From Prevotellaceae bacterium UBA1743 (GTDB lineage Bacteria > Bacteroidota > Bacteroidia > Bacteroidales > Bacteroidaceae), in NCBI GenBank assembly GCA_002314945.1, contig DCHV01000011.1, positions 8,356 to 46,864 of the forward strand: a DNA stretch of 38,509 nt, given 5' to 3'. Made by a program: the position numbers and the translations under genes. The notes below the pieces were generated by a model that saw only the letters and a program-made list of their open reading frames with translations, was not told the origin of the DNA and ran no database searches. Shown in pieces: positions 32,788 to 38,509 of this stretch; the first letter of the stretch is position 1; the number at the start of each line of letters is the position of its first letter.

Positions 32788-33924
32788 TTATTTCAGTTTC
32801 AGCAAAGACTGTATCTTGTGGCACAGCTCCGTGTTCGTCATGAATCCCGTGAAGTTCTGTGCCTGGGGGCCAAAGGCATAGATAGGTACAATCACGCCCG
32901 AGTGGTCATCGGTCGTAAACTTCACCTCCACCGTACCTGAAGCCAGGTCACCGTCCAACAGCGTCAGGCCACCTGTCTCATGGTCAGCCGTCACCACCAC
33001 CAGTGTCTCGCCATCCTGTGCCGCCCACTTGAACACCTCGCCCACCGTGCGGTCAAAGTCCAGCGTCTCCTCCATCAGCATCTGTATGTTGTTGAAGTGA
33101 CCGTAGTCATCCAACTGCGACCCCTCAATCATCATGAAGAAGCCATCCTTGTCGCGGCTCAGCAGCGACAGCTCCTTCAGACTGGCTTTTGCCAGCATAT
33201 CGCCACGTTCAGCAGGAACGGGAGTATCCCCCTCGAAAGGCACACAATACGCTTTGCCACCCTCGTACCCGAGAAACTCCTCATAGTTTTTCATCACCTT
33301 GTAACCCTTCCCCTCCAATTCGGCAAAAACATCCCGTTTGTCGGGACGGTTCTCAGGCTTGAAATAACGTTGTCCACCCCCGAATACATAATCCACAGGA
33401 GAATCAGGGAACTGGCCGATAAGCAGTTCCGATTCATCGCGATCAATGTAATGCGCCAGGAAATCGCAGGGAGTAGCATCCCACAGACGGCAAGTCACCG
33501 CCACGCCCGTGCTGAGTCCCTTCGCATGAGCCAGTTCGATGAGCGAAGGCTGAGGGTTCCCCTTCGCATCCACGCCAGCGGCATGATACACCGTCTGATG
33601 GCCGATAGCCAGAGCCGTGCCACCCGATCCGGATTCCGCAATCAGCTGATTAGCGATAGGTGTCTGGCTCAGTCCAGTATATTGCGCATTCTCCAGCCAC
33701 AGATGTCCCCGGTTGCACGTCCATGCGCATTGTACGTGAGCCAGACTCATGCCATCCCCGATCATCAGGATCACATTCTTCACCTTCTTACCCTTGGGAG
33801 TCTGAATCTTCTCCACGGAATAAGGAGCAGGATGCGTGTATTTTTGCAAATCAAAGTTCTTCCCATTCACAGGGGATTGCGCAAACATAGACAACATCAC
33901 TCCCCAAAAAAGAATTTTTCTCAT
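32788..33924 (-). CDS. Secreted alkaline phosphatase
   Basis: A 378-residue alkaline phosphatase with a signal peptide (about 1-20). Metal and catalytic motifs: MIGDGMS (Asp57), nucleophile Ser98 in the stretch AESGSGGTALAIG, IEGSQLDDYGH, and VVTADHETGG. The residue before the nucleophile is Glu where the E. coli enzyme has Asp; this probably reflects the subfamily. It releases phosphate from monoesters in the periplasm. It has a consensus promoter that overlaps a palindromic repeat unit. The RsbU-like gene follows after 31 nt, so read-through into the signalling operon is possible. No Pho-box-like site can be claimed. Confidence 0.93.
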   Translation of the reverse strand: MRKILFWGVMLSMFAQSPVNGKNFDLQKYTHPAPYSVEKIQTPKGKKVKNVILMIGDGMSLAHVQCAWTCNRGHLWLENAQYTGLSQTPIANQLIAESGSGGTALAIGHQTVYHAAGVDAKGNPQPSLIELAHAKGLSTGVAVTCRLWDATPCDFLAHYIDRDESELLIGQFPDSPVDYVFGGGQRYFKPENRPDKRDVFAELEGKGYKVMKNYEEFLGYEGGKAYCVPFEGDTPVPAERGDMLAKASLKELSLLSRDKDGFFMMIEGSQLDDYGHFNNIQMLMEETLDFDRTVGEVFKWAAQDGETLVVVTADHETGGLTLLDGDLASGTVEVKFTTDDHSGVIVPIYAFGPQAQNFTGFMTNTELCHKIQSLLKLK

Positions 33925-33942
33925 TTTACCTTATATTTTTTG

Positions 33943-33974
33943 CAAAGATACGAGTTAGCGAAGGAAATGCCAAA
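33943..33974 (-). promoter_or_regulatory. Promoter for alkaline phosphatase, embedded in a palindromic repeat
   Basis: Minus-strand TTTG (33971-33974), a 20-bp spacer and TATCTTTG (33943-33950): a full consensus match. The -33 box lies in the loop of the hairpin of repeat unit 1, so promoter and repeat are one structure. Confidence 0.75.
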
Positions 33975-34080
33975 TTTATTTGAGCATTTCTGAGCGTGAG
34001 TATCTTCGAGCGCAGCTCAGAGATACGATTAAGCGAGTGATTTCACAAATTTATTTGATGAAATCCGAGCGTGAGTATTG
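33943..34080. repeat. Two tandem palindromic units, 75-bp period, covarying stems
   Basis: Unit 1 and unit 2 each start with AGATACGA (33946 and 34021). Unit 1 has arms GAAATGC (33964-33970) and GCATTTC (33984-33990); unit 2 has arms GATTTCA (34039-34045) and TGAAATC (34059-34065). Both enclose the identical 13-nt CAAATTTATTTGA. Both end in GAGCGTGAGTAT. The arms differ between units but remain perfectly complementary within each. Confidence 0.8.
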
Positions 34081-34226
34081 TAGTCCCCTAAAAAAAGTTG
34101 AATGGATTTTAACTAAACCCGACAATATGTTGAGTGACTGAAAACAGTGGAATTACAATAAATTTCGACACGACCGTGACGGACAGAAAAATACCCCTTG
34201 AAAATCAGTGGATTTTTTTCTCGGGG
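34081..34226. other. Non-coding spacer
   Basis: No gene, hairpin terminator or promoter that I can support. It lies between the palindromic units and the left arm of repeat element copy 2. Confidence 0.5.
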
Positions 34227-34477
34227 CGTGACAAACGTGACATGTGACAAATGTGACAAACCCTTTTTCGGTTTTTGAATACACGGACATGTTCATGTTC
34301 TACCCGTGTTTGGGGGGGATTTAGAGGGGGTTTTTGTTTTAGAAAGAAATATAAATAAATATCTTATATATAATATATATAAATAAGGTGTTCTGACTGT
34401 GGTCGTGGTCGTGTCGGTGTATTTCCAAATGGACAAAATACTTTGTCACATTTGTCACATGTCACATTTGTCACACG
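34227..34477 (-). repeat. Dispersed non-coding element, copy 2, with inverted iteron arms
   Basis: The left arm 34227-34260 and right arm 34442-34477 are near-perfect inverted repeats. Each is built from YGTGACAAA units in a 9-7-9-9 bp register. Between them lies the core (34304-34389), which on the minus strand matches 7805-7892. On the minus strand the right array precedes the core by 52 bp, the same spacing as in copy 1. A hairpin with ACACGG (34281-34286) and CCGTGT (34304-34309) borders the core. No protein-coding frame is convincing inside. Confidence 0.8.
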
Positions 34478-34480
34478 CGC

Positions 34481-34494
34481 CGGAAAATTTTCCG
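34481..34494. repeat. Perfect 14-bp palindrome next to element copy 2
   Basis: CGGAAAATTTTCCG is its own reverse complement and lies three bases outside the right iteron arm. A TTTTCCG half-site also occurs upstream of copy 1. The rest of 34495-34596 shows nothing I can name. Confidence 0.6.
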
Positions 34495-34596
34495 TCATAG
34501 CGCGCTCATTCTATACCGAGATATTTTCTATCCCATGACGAGATTTCTGCATTTCTATGACGAGAAATTCTGAAGGAAGCCTCTCCAAGTTTTGGG

Positions 34597-34636
34597 GAAA
34601 TTAGGAAATAAGACAATTAGGAAATTAGGAAATTGG
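34597..34636. repeat. Short tandem repeat, five 8-bp units
   Basis: Units GAAATTAG, GAAATAAG, ACAATTAG, GAAATTAG, GAAATTGG. On the other strand these read CTAATTTC/CTAATTGT, the same units as at 24-55. Confidence 0.7.
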
Positions 34637-34727
34637 ATACCCCGCCCCAAAAAAAACTTCGACAAGGCTCAGGGTTGGCAAAAACTCCTTGTGATGTCCG
34701 CCTCCATTCGTTGGCTGAGTAATGCCA

Positions 34728-34913
34728 TCACTTGCTCAGGAGGGCGCGCAGGGCTACCTTGATGTCCCCAACGCGGTCGTCGCCCCATTCGTGTTCCACC
34801 AATAGATTGCCCTTGTATCCTGATTCATATACATGCTTCAGGAAGTTGTATTTTCCTGATACATCGCCCGCCTCTGGGAGGCCCTCTTTTTTATTGTGAT
34901 TTTTTTTGAAATG
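34728..34913 (-). pseudogene. 3' remnant of a TIM-barrel sugar isomerase/epimerase gene
   Basis: About 60 residues remain of what looks like the C-terminus of a xylose-isomerase-like TIM-barrel protein: HFKKN, then EAGDVSGKYNFLKHVYESGYKGNLLVEHEWGDDRVGD in register, and a final helix ending at the stop. Family members are about 270-300 residues, so roughly four-fifths of the gene is missing. The open frame continues upstream to 35039, but that part lies inside the DUF4861 gene and has no family resemblance. The remnant starts directly after the DUF4861 stop codon, which suggests a deletion that fused the gene's tail to its operon neighbour. The family is inferred from this short tail only. Confidence 0.6.
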
Positions 34914-34930
34914 AGCCGTTGTCGGCATTC

Positions 34931-36076
34931 CTATTCTCTTTCTCCTATCGCAGTCTGTAATGGGTGGAGGAGGCATTGCCTGTAGTCGCAGAGCAGTGTC
35001 TGCCATACGTGCATGGTGGGTACGTCGTAACCGCTCCATCCTGACCCGAAATAATAGACGAAGGTGTCGCCCTGATGATAGTGCTGTCTGCCTATCACAT
35101 GACCGATTCCTCCTGCCGTTTCCTGCGTCAGGGGGAGATACTGCAATCGCTTTACCCGGGTGGGATAGAGGCAGGCGACGAAGAGCTGGCCGTTGCGTGT
35201 CTTGGGTGATCCCAGGTTGTCGGCGTAGGCTACATATTGTTCCCTGCGATTGATGAGGTAGGCCTCGGGGTTGTCCTTGTGTACCACGATGCCAGAGATG
35301 ACGTCGGCCTTTCCCTGTACTCCTGTGTAGGAGACGGCACAGCGTACCAGATGTGTGCCCTTGTCCTGTTGCAGCAGGCGTGTCTCCACTCGTCCGTCGG
35401 AATGGCGATAGGTGAGGCGTGCCGTGAAACGGAGGGGACCGTTGTCGAGTATCTCCACTTTGTCATATACTACGGCATAGAGCAGGCTGTCGCCCTGCAT
35501 GAGGGCGGGGGCTCCACATCCCAGGGTAGGACCTACACTGTATGCGTCCATCCCCAGTCCGTGGTTCTCGTGATAGGAGATGCCTCGGTGCAGCATGTCC
35601 TGATAGAGGCTGTCCAGACTGGGGAGCGGCTGGGTCTTGGTGAAGCAGTCGATGCCATGCGGATTGTCCTTGCGCAGGGCGGGTCCATAGACTCTCCATG
35701 CGTTGCGGTCGTTCTCCCATCCCAGGTCGTCCATGCGATCGGGATAGACTCTTCCGCTCACCTGACAGGGGAAGGGGTGGGGGAGTCCCACACTGACGCG
35801 GAAGGTCTCTTCCTCCTCAGGGCGTGCCGAGGATTGTACCAGGAGCCATCCGTCGTGAGTCTTCTGGCAGGGTACTTCTTCACCGTCGGCGTTCTCCATC
35901 CTGAGTGGTGTGTCGGTGCCTACTCCCAGGCGCTGGCAGATTTCCTGCAAGGGGAACTGGGCGAGATCGCGTCGGTTGAGGTGGATGGGGTTCTGCACAC
36001 TCACCTGCAGCGACTGGGCAGAGAGGCCTATTCCGTATAGAAGCAGACCTCCCACGAGAAATGAGCGTATGTGCAT
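34931..36076 (-). CDS. Secreted DUF4861 protein
   Basis: A 381-residue secreted protein of the DUF4861 family, often found in Bacteroidales polysaccharide-utilisation loci, including pectin-related ones. A signal peptide is present (cleavage after LSA, 20). Family motifs: DDLGWENDR (116-124), WRVYGPAL (127-134), GIDCFTK (141-147) and the YHENHGLGMDAYSVGPTLGCGAPAL stretch (about 168-192), rich in His, Asp and Glu that could line an active site. The enzymatic activity is not established to my knowledge. Its ATG overlaps the stop of the SGNH hydrolase gene by one base (TAATG), so the two are translationally coupled and probably act on the same glycan. Confidence 0.85.
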   Translation of the reverse strand: MHIRSFLVGGLLLYGIGLSAQSLQVSVQNPIHLNRRDLAQFPLQEICQRLGVGTDTPLRMENADGEEVPCQKTHDGWLLVQSSARPEEEETFRVSVGLPHPFPCQVSGRVYPDRMDDLGWENDRNAWRVYGPALRKDNPHGIDCFTKTQPLPSLDSLYQDMLHRGISYHENHGLGMDAYSVGPTLGCGAPALMQGDSLLYAVVYDKVEILDNGPLRFTARLTYRHSDGRVETRLLQQDKGTHLVRCAVSYTGVQGKADVISGIVVHKDNPEAYLINRREQYVAYADNLGSPKTRNGQLFVACLYPTRVKRLQYLPLTQETAGGIGHVIGRQHYHQGDTFVYYFGSGWSGYDVPTMHVWQTLLCDYRQCLLHPLQTAIGERE

Positions 36077-37164
36077 TATTTCAGTATCTTCTTGATCTTC
36101 TTCAGGTAGGCCTTGGCATAGACCATCATGCCGTAGTCGGTGGCATGGCAGCCATCAACCTGTGCATCCTCGGGCATGGCGATGTCTTCGCAGGAGAGGT
36201 AATAGAGGCCTTTCACTCCCTCTTTCTTCAGGATGGCATAGGCTTTCTTGCACTCGATGTTTGTATTGTTGAAGCTGTCGAAGCGCTTCTTGGATTCAGT
36301 CTTGCCTCCATATCCGTCATGTTCCACGATGAGGATGGGGGCGTCTGTCTTTGCGCGCATCCTACGTATGCCCTCGGTCATGCGTGGTACGACTTCTTGG
36401 GGTATATCGGGCATATTGGGCATACAGTCGATGATATAGAGACGAGCATCCACCATGGCCATCTGGTCGAACATCACACTCTCCAACTTGCCACAACCGG
36501 AGAATCCCCAGTTGATCATGGGCAGGTTCAGTTCCCTCTTGACGATGGCTGTCCATGCCATTCCCGTGCGCGAGGCACATCCGCCGTGGGCGATGGAGGT
36601 ACCATAGACCAGAATGGGCTTCTCCTTGGATGCAGGGAGGAACTGGAAATCCTGTCCCTCGGGCACTCCGATGTTCATCCAATCCACGCCGTTGTAGAGG
36701 GGGAAGTAGAGTTCGTAATCGCCTCCGAAGGGATGATCCAGCGCGCTGAACGTGAATGTGACGGTGTCGCCAAAGGCGTAGGCGGGAGCGCAGTAGTGGG
36801 TCTTGCCCTTGCTGTCCAACTCGAAGAGGTCCACACCCGACTTGCCCATCGACGGCATGTGAGGCATGGCGAAATTGCGATCGGGAACGACGTAGCGCAC
36901 CTGTATCTCGGGCGAGAGGGTGTGGAAACGCAGGGTGAGTCCTGCACTGTGGGTGGAGTTCCACCATACACCATCAGGTACGACTCCCTGTCTGTTGCGT
37001 GGGAAACGCATGTAGTGATCGGGACATTCCTGGGCGAAGGCTTGACCTTCCACGACCTGGAACTTGGCTTGCTTCGGGTCGAACCATTTGTAGCCCTGTG
37101 CTTGTGCTGCGAGTGTGCATCCAATCAGGAGGCAGATACTCAGAATAGAGATTCTTTTCTTCAT
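36076..37164 (-). CDS. Secreted SGNH-family esterase with GxDLY N-terminal domain
   Basis: A 362-residue secreted hydrolase, probably a carbohydrate acetylesterase. A signal peptide is present (cleavage after AQA, about 22). The N-terminal beta domain (25-175) has the GVDLFE motif (110-115) of the GxDLY family. The SGNH domain follows: the block I strand with nucleophile Ser190 in YGTSIAHGG, block II glycine in NWGFSGCGK, and the C-terminal Asp337-x-x-His340 in VDGCH. It is coupled by TAATG to the DUF4861 gene and follows the radical SAM gene by 13 nt. Deacetylation of xylan or pectin is inferred from family and neighbours; the exact substrate cannot be read. Confidence 0.88.
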   Translation of the reverse strand: MKKRISILSICLLIGCTLAAQAQGYKWFDPKQAKFQVVEGQAFAQECPDHYMRFPRNRQGVVPDGVWWNSTHSAGLTLRFHTLSPEIQVRYVVPDRNFAMPHMPSMGKSGVDLFELDSKGKTHYCAPAYAFGDTVTFTFSALDHPFGGDYELYFPLYNGVDWMNIGVPEGQDFQFLPASKEKPILVYGTSIAHGGCASRTGMAWTAIVKRELNLPMINWGFSGCGKLESVMFDQMAMVDARLYIIDCMPNMPDIPQEVVPRMTEGIRRMRAKTDAPILIVEHDGYGGKTESKKRFDSFNNTNIECKKAYAILKKEGVKGLYYLSCEDIAMPEDAQVDGCHATDYGMMVYAKAYLKKIKKILK

Positions 37165-37177
37165 TGTTTATCTGATT

Positions 37178-38092
37178 TTATTTTGTGTCATGTAAATTCG
37201 ATTTTAAGTTCATCGTGTTTCGTATAAGGTCGGCAAATTCGTGATTCTTCAGTCCCCAGGAGGGGGCGATGACCCATTCCGGAGGACTCTGGCTGACGAA
37301 GCGTTCCAGTATCAGAGTGTGTGGCAGATGGGCGATGTAGTCGAGTACGAGGCGGATGTATTCCTCGGCTGTGGGCATGGGCCAGGGATGTTCCATGTAT
37401 TCGCGTGCCATCTGAGTCCCGCGCAGTATCTGCAACTGATGCAGTTTGAGGGTGGTGAGTGGGAGCTGTGCAATCAGGTCGGCCTGTCGCATCAGGTCGT
37501 CGTGTGTCTCCCAGGGGAAGCCCAGGATGATGTGTCCCCCTACCCGTATGCCGCGTGCTGCAGTCCGCAGAATCGCTTCCTTGGCTTGGGCAAAGGTATG
37601 TCCCCGATTGACGCGGCGCAGTGTCTCCTCGCTGGCGCTCTCTATGCCATATTCCACGAGCAGGAATGTGCGATGGTTCAGCTCCTCCAGGTAGTCGAGC
37701 AGGTCGGGAGGCATACAGTCTGGCCGTGTGCCGATGACGAGTCCTACGACATCGGGGACAGCCAAGGCTTCCTCGTACAGGGCTTTGAGCCGACCTGTCG
37801 CTGCATACGTGTTGGTATAAGCCTGGAAATAGGCAAGGTATTTCATGGTGGGGTATTTGCGGGCAAAGAACTGTTTCCCTGCCTCCAACTGCTCCCTCAC
37901 ACCGAGCCCCTGCATACAGTAGGAGGGATTGAATGTCTGGTTGTTGCAGAACGTGCAGCCGCCCGTCCCCAATGTACCGTCCCGATTGGGACAGCCGAGC
38001 CCGGCATTGACGGAAATCTTCTGAGCCTTCACCCCCAACTGCTCCTGCAGCCAAGGTCCAAACTCTCTGTATGCCAATCCCCAATCGTTCAT
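37178..38092 (-). CDS. TIGR01212-family radical SAM protein (YhcC-like)
   Basis: A 304-residue radical SAM protein of the YhcC/TIGR01212 family, conserved but of unknown biochemical function. The iron-sulphur cysteines are in CPNRDGTLGTGGCTFC (Cys34, Cys46, Cys49). GTRPDC, YGIESASEETLRRVNRGH and GGHIILGFPWET follow in the barrel. Start: the ATG at 38092; a TTG one codon upstream is less likely. It has a consensus promoter shared back-to-back with the GH127-type gene. It is the first gene of a run with the SGNH and DUF4861 genes, but it has no obvious functional link to them. Confidence 0.92.
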   Translation of the reverse strand: MNDWGLAYREFGPWLQEQLGVKAQKISVNAGLGCPNRDGTLGTGGCTFCNNQTFNPSYCMQGLGVREQLEAGKQFFARKYPTMKYLAYFQAYTNTYAATGRLKALYEEALAVPDVVGLVIGTRPDCMPPDLLDYLEELNHRTFLLVEYGIESASEETLRRVNRGHTFAQAKEAILRTAARGIRVGGHIILGFPWETHDDLMRQADLIAQLPLTTLKLHQLQILRGTQMAREYMEHPWPMPTAEEYIRLVLDYIAHLPHTLILERFVSQSPPEWVIAPSWGLKNHEFADLIRNTMNLKSNLHDTK

Positions 38093-38112
38093 CAAATCCT
38101 GATTTTTCCGTG

Positions 38113-38145
38113 CAAAGTTAAATCTTTTTCTTGTTTTTCCCCAAA
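38113..38145 (-). promoter_or_regulatory. Promoter for the radical SAM gene
   Basis: Minus-strand TTTG (38142-38145), a 21-bp spacer and TAACTTTG (38113-38120): a full consensus match 21 bases before the ATG. Confidence 0.75.
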
Positions 38146-38161
38146 AATAAAAGGCACCTTA

Positions 38162-38182
38162 GTGATAAATCACGTATCTTTG
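38162..38182 (+). promoter_or_regulatory. -7 box with adjacent palindrome, GH127-type gene
   Basis: TATCTTTG at 38175-38182 lacks a TTTG at -33. Instead the perfect palindrome GTGATAAATCAC (38162-38173) ends one base before the -7 box. This suggests a regulator site rather than a constitutive promoter. Confidence 0.5.
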
Positions 38183-38219
38183 CATCGAAAATATCAAAAG
38201 ACAACAAACTAATATAATT

Positions 38220-38509
38220 ATGAAACACTCATTTGTGATACTTTTCTCTGCGTTGGCTATGACAGCATGCAGCAACGCTACAGACACAAGCATCAAGCCA
38301 GTACCCTTTACCGATGTAAAACTGACCAATGGCTTCTGGCAAAAACGTATGGCGACGGAACTGGATGTGACCGTGCCCTTCTCTATCCAACACGGAGAAC
38401 CTGCCGTGGAACGCTTCCGCCGCTGTGCCGACTTCATGGCAGGCAAAGAGACGGAACTGCCCCAGCCGCATCGTTTCATCAGCAGCGACCTGTACAAGGT
38501 GATGGAGGG
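38220..38509 (+). CDS. GH127-type (DUF1680) lipoprotein, 5' part only
   Basis: The first 96 residues of a gene cut by the window end. A lipobox (MTAC, Cys17) marks a lipoprotein. The mature N-terminus (PVPFTDVKLTNGFWQKRM, then an FRRCADFM stretch and FISSDLYKVMEG) matches the start of glycoside hydrolase family 127/DUF1680 proteins, many of which are beta-L-arabinofuranosidases. GH146 relatives share this N-terminus, so the exact family is open. Catalytic residues lie beyond the window. It is divergent from the radical SAM gene and would fit with arabinose removal by the GH51 enzyme elsewhere in the window. Confidence 0.8.
   Translation, partial: MKHSFVILFSALAMTACSNATDTSIKPVPFTDVKLTNGFWQKRMATELDVTVPFSIQHGEPAVERFRRCADFMAGKETELPQPHRFISSDLYKVME

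Noticed and set aside
33625..33645. Glu instead of Asp before the alkaline phosphatase nucleophile as an inactivating change
   Set aside because: All other motifs are intact and the substitution is conservative; likely a subfamily trait.
34227..34477. CRISPR array
   Set aside because: Units are 7-9 bp and contiguous, without spacers of constant length, and no cas genes are present.

Overview
The window looks like chromosome from a member of the Bacteroidales, most likely Prevotellaceae (Prevotella-like). Four things point there: perfect Bacteroidetes-type promoters (-33 TTTG, about 20 bp spacer, -7 TAnnTTTG) in front of many genes; few recognisable Shine-Dalgarno sequences; the gene order DUF177-rpmF-era-der; and abundant secreted or lipoprotein glycoside hydrolases together with a TonB-dependent receptor. 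The genus is inference. No rRNA, tRNA, CRISPR array or insertion sequence was seen.

Layout. 1-7564 (+): housekeeping block with a sensor kinase, DUF177 protein, L32, Era and Der, then a small lipoprotein and a secreted M16 zinc peptidase. 7565-8022: non-coding, with a repeat element (copy 1) and a terminator. 8023-16520 (-): xylan/arabinoxylan cluster of a secreted hypothetical, GH10 endoxylanase, FAS1 lipoprotein, GH3 beta-xylosidase-type enzyme and GH51 arabinofuranosidase. A paralogous FAS1 lipoprotein is transcribed divergently (16739-18847, +). There is no SusC/SusD pair in the window. 18857-23203 (-): tightly coupled etfB-etfA-acyl-CoA dehydrogenase-NUC1 nuclease operon. 23331-24089 (+): exonuclease III. 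24086-33924 (-): alkaline phosphatase, then a signalling operon made of a receiver-PP2C (RsbU-like) phosphatase, a membrane-anchored coiled-coil/WD40 protein, a propeller sensor whose phospho-acceptor His is replaced by Asp, a soluble histidine kinase and a TonB-dependent receptor with a TPR-like N-terminal domain. 33925-34727: non-coding, rich in repeats (tandem palindromic promoter-like units; repeat element copy 2). 34728-38092 (-): radical SAM protein, SGNH esterase, DUF4861 protein and the 3' remnant of a TIM-barrel isomerase. 38220 to the end (+): start of a GH127-type lipoprotein.

How the genes work together. The GH10, GH3 and GH51 enzymes form a complete set for arabinoxylan: chain cleavage, xylosidase trimming and arabinose removal. 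The SGNH/DUF4861/GH127 genes at the far end extend the plant cell-wall theme with possible deacetylation and L-arabinofuranoside removal. The Etf/acyl-CoA dehydrogenase genes make a flavin electron-transfer module.

Most interesting items: (1) a dispersed non-coding element in two inverted copies 26.5 kb apart. Each copy has an iteron array in the same 9-7-9-9 bp register, about 52 bp of spacer, and an AT-rich/C-rich core; one copy carries a second, inverted array. (2) Tandem 75-bp palindromic units with identical loops and compensating arm changes, which double as promoters. (3) The five-gene signalling/receptor operon with an apparent pseudo-histidine kinase.
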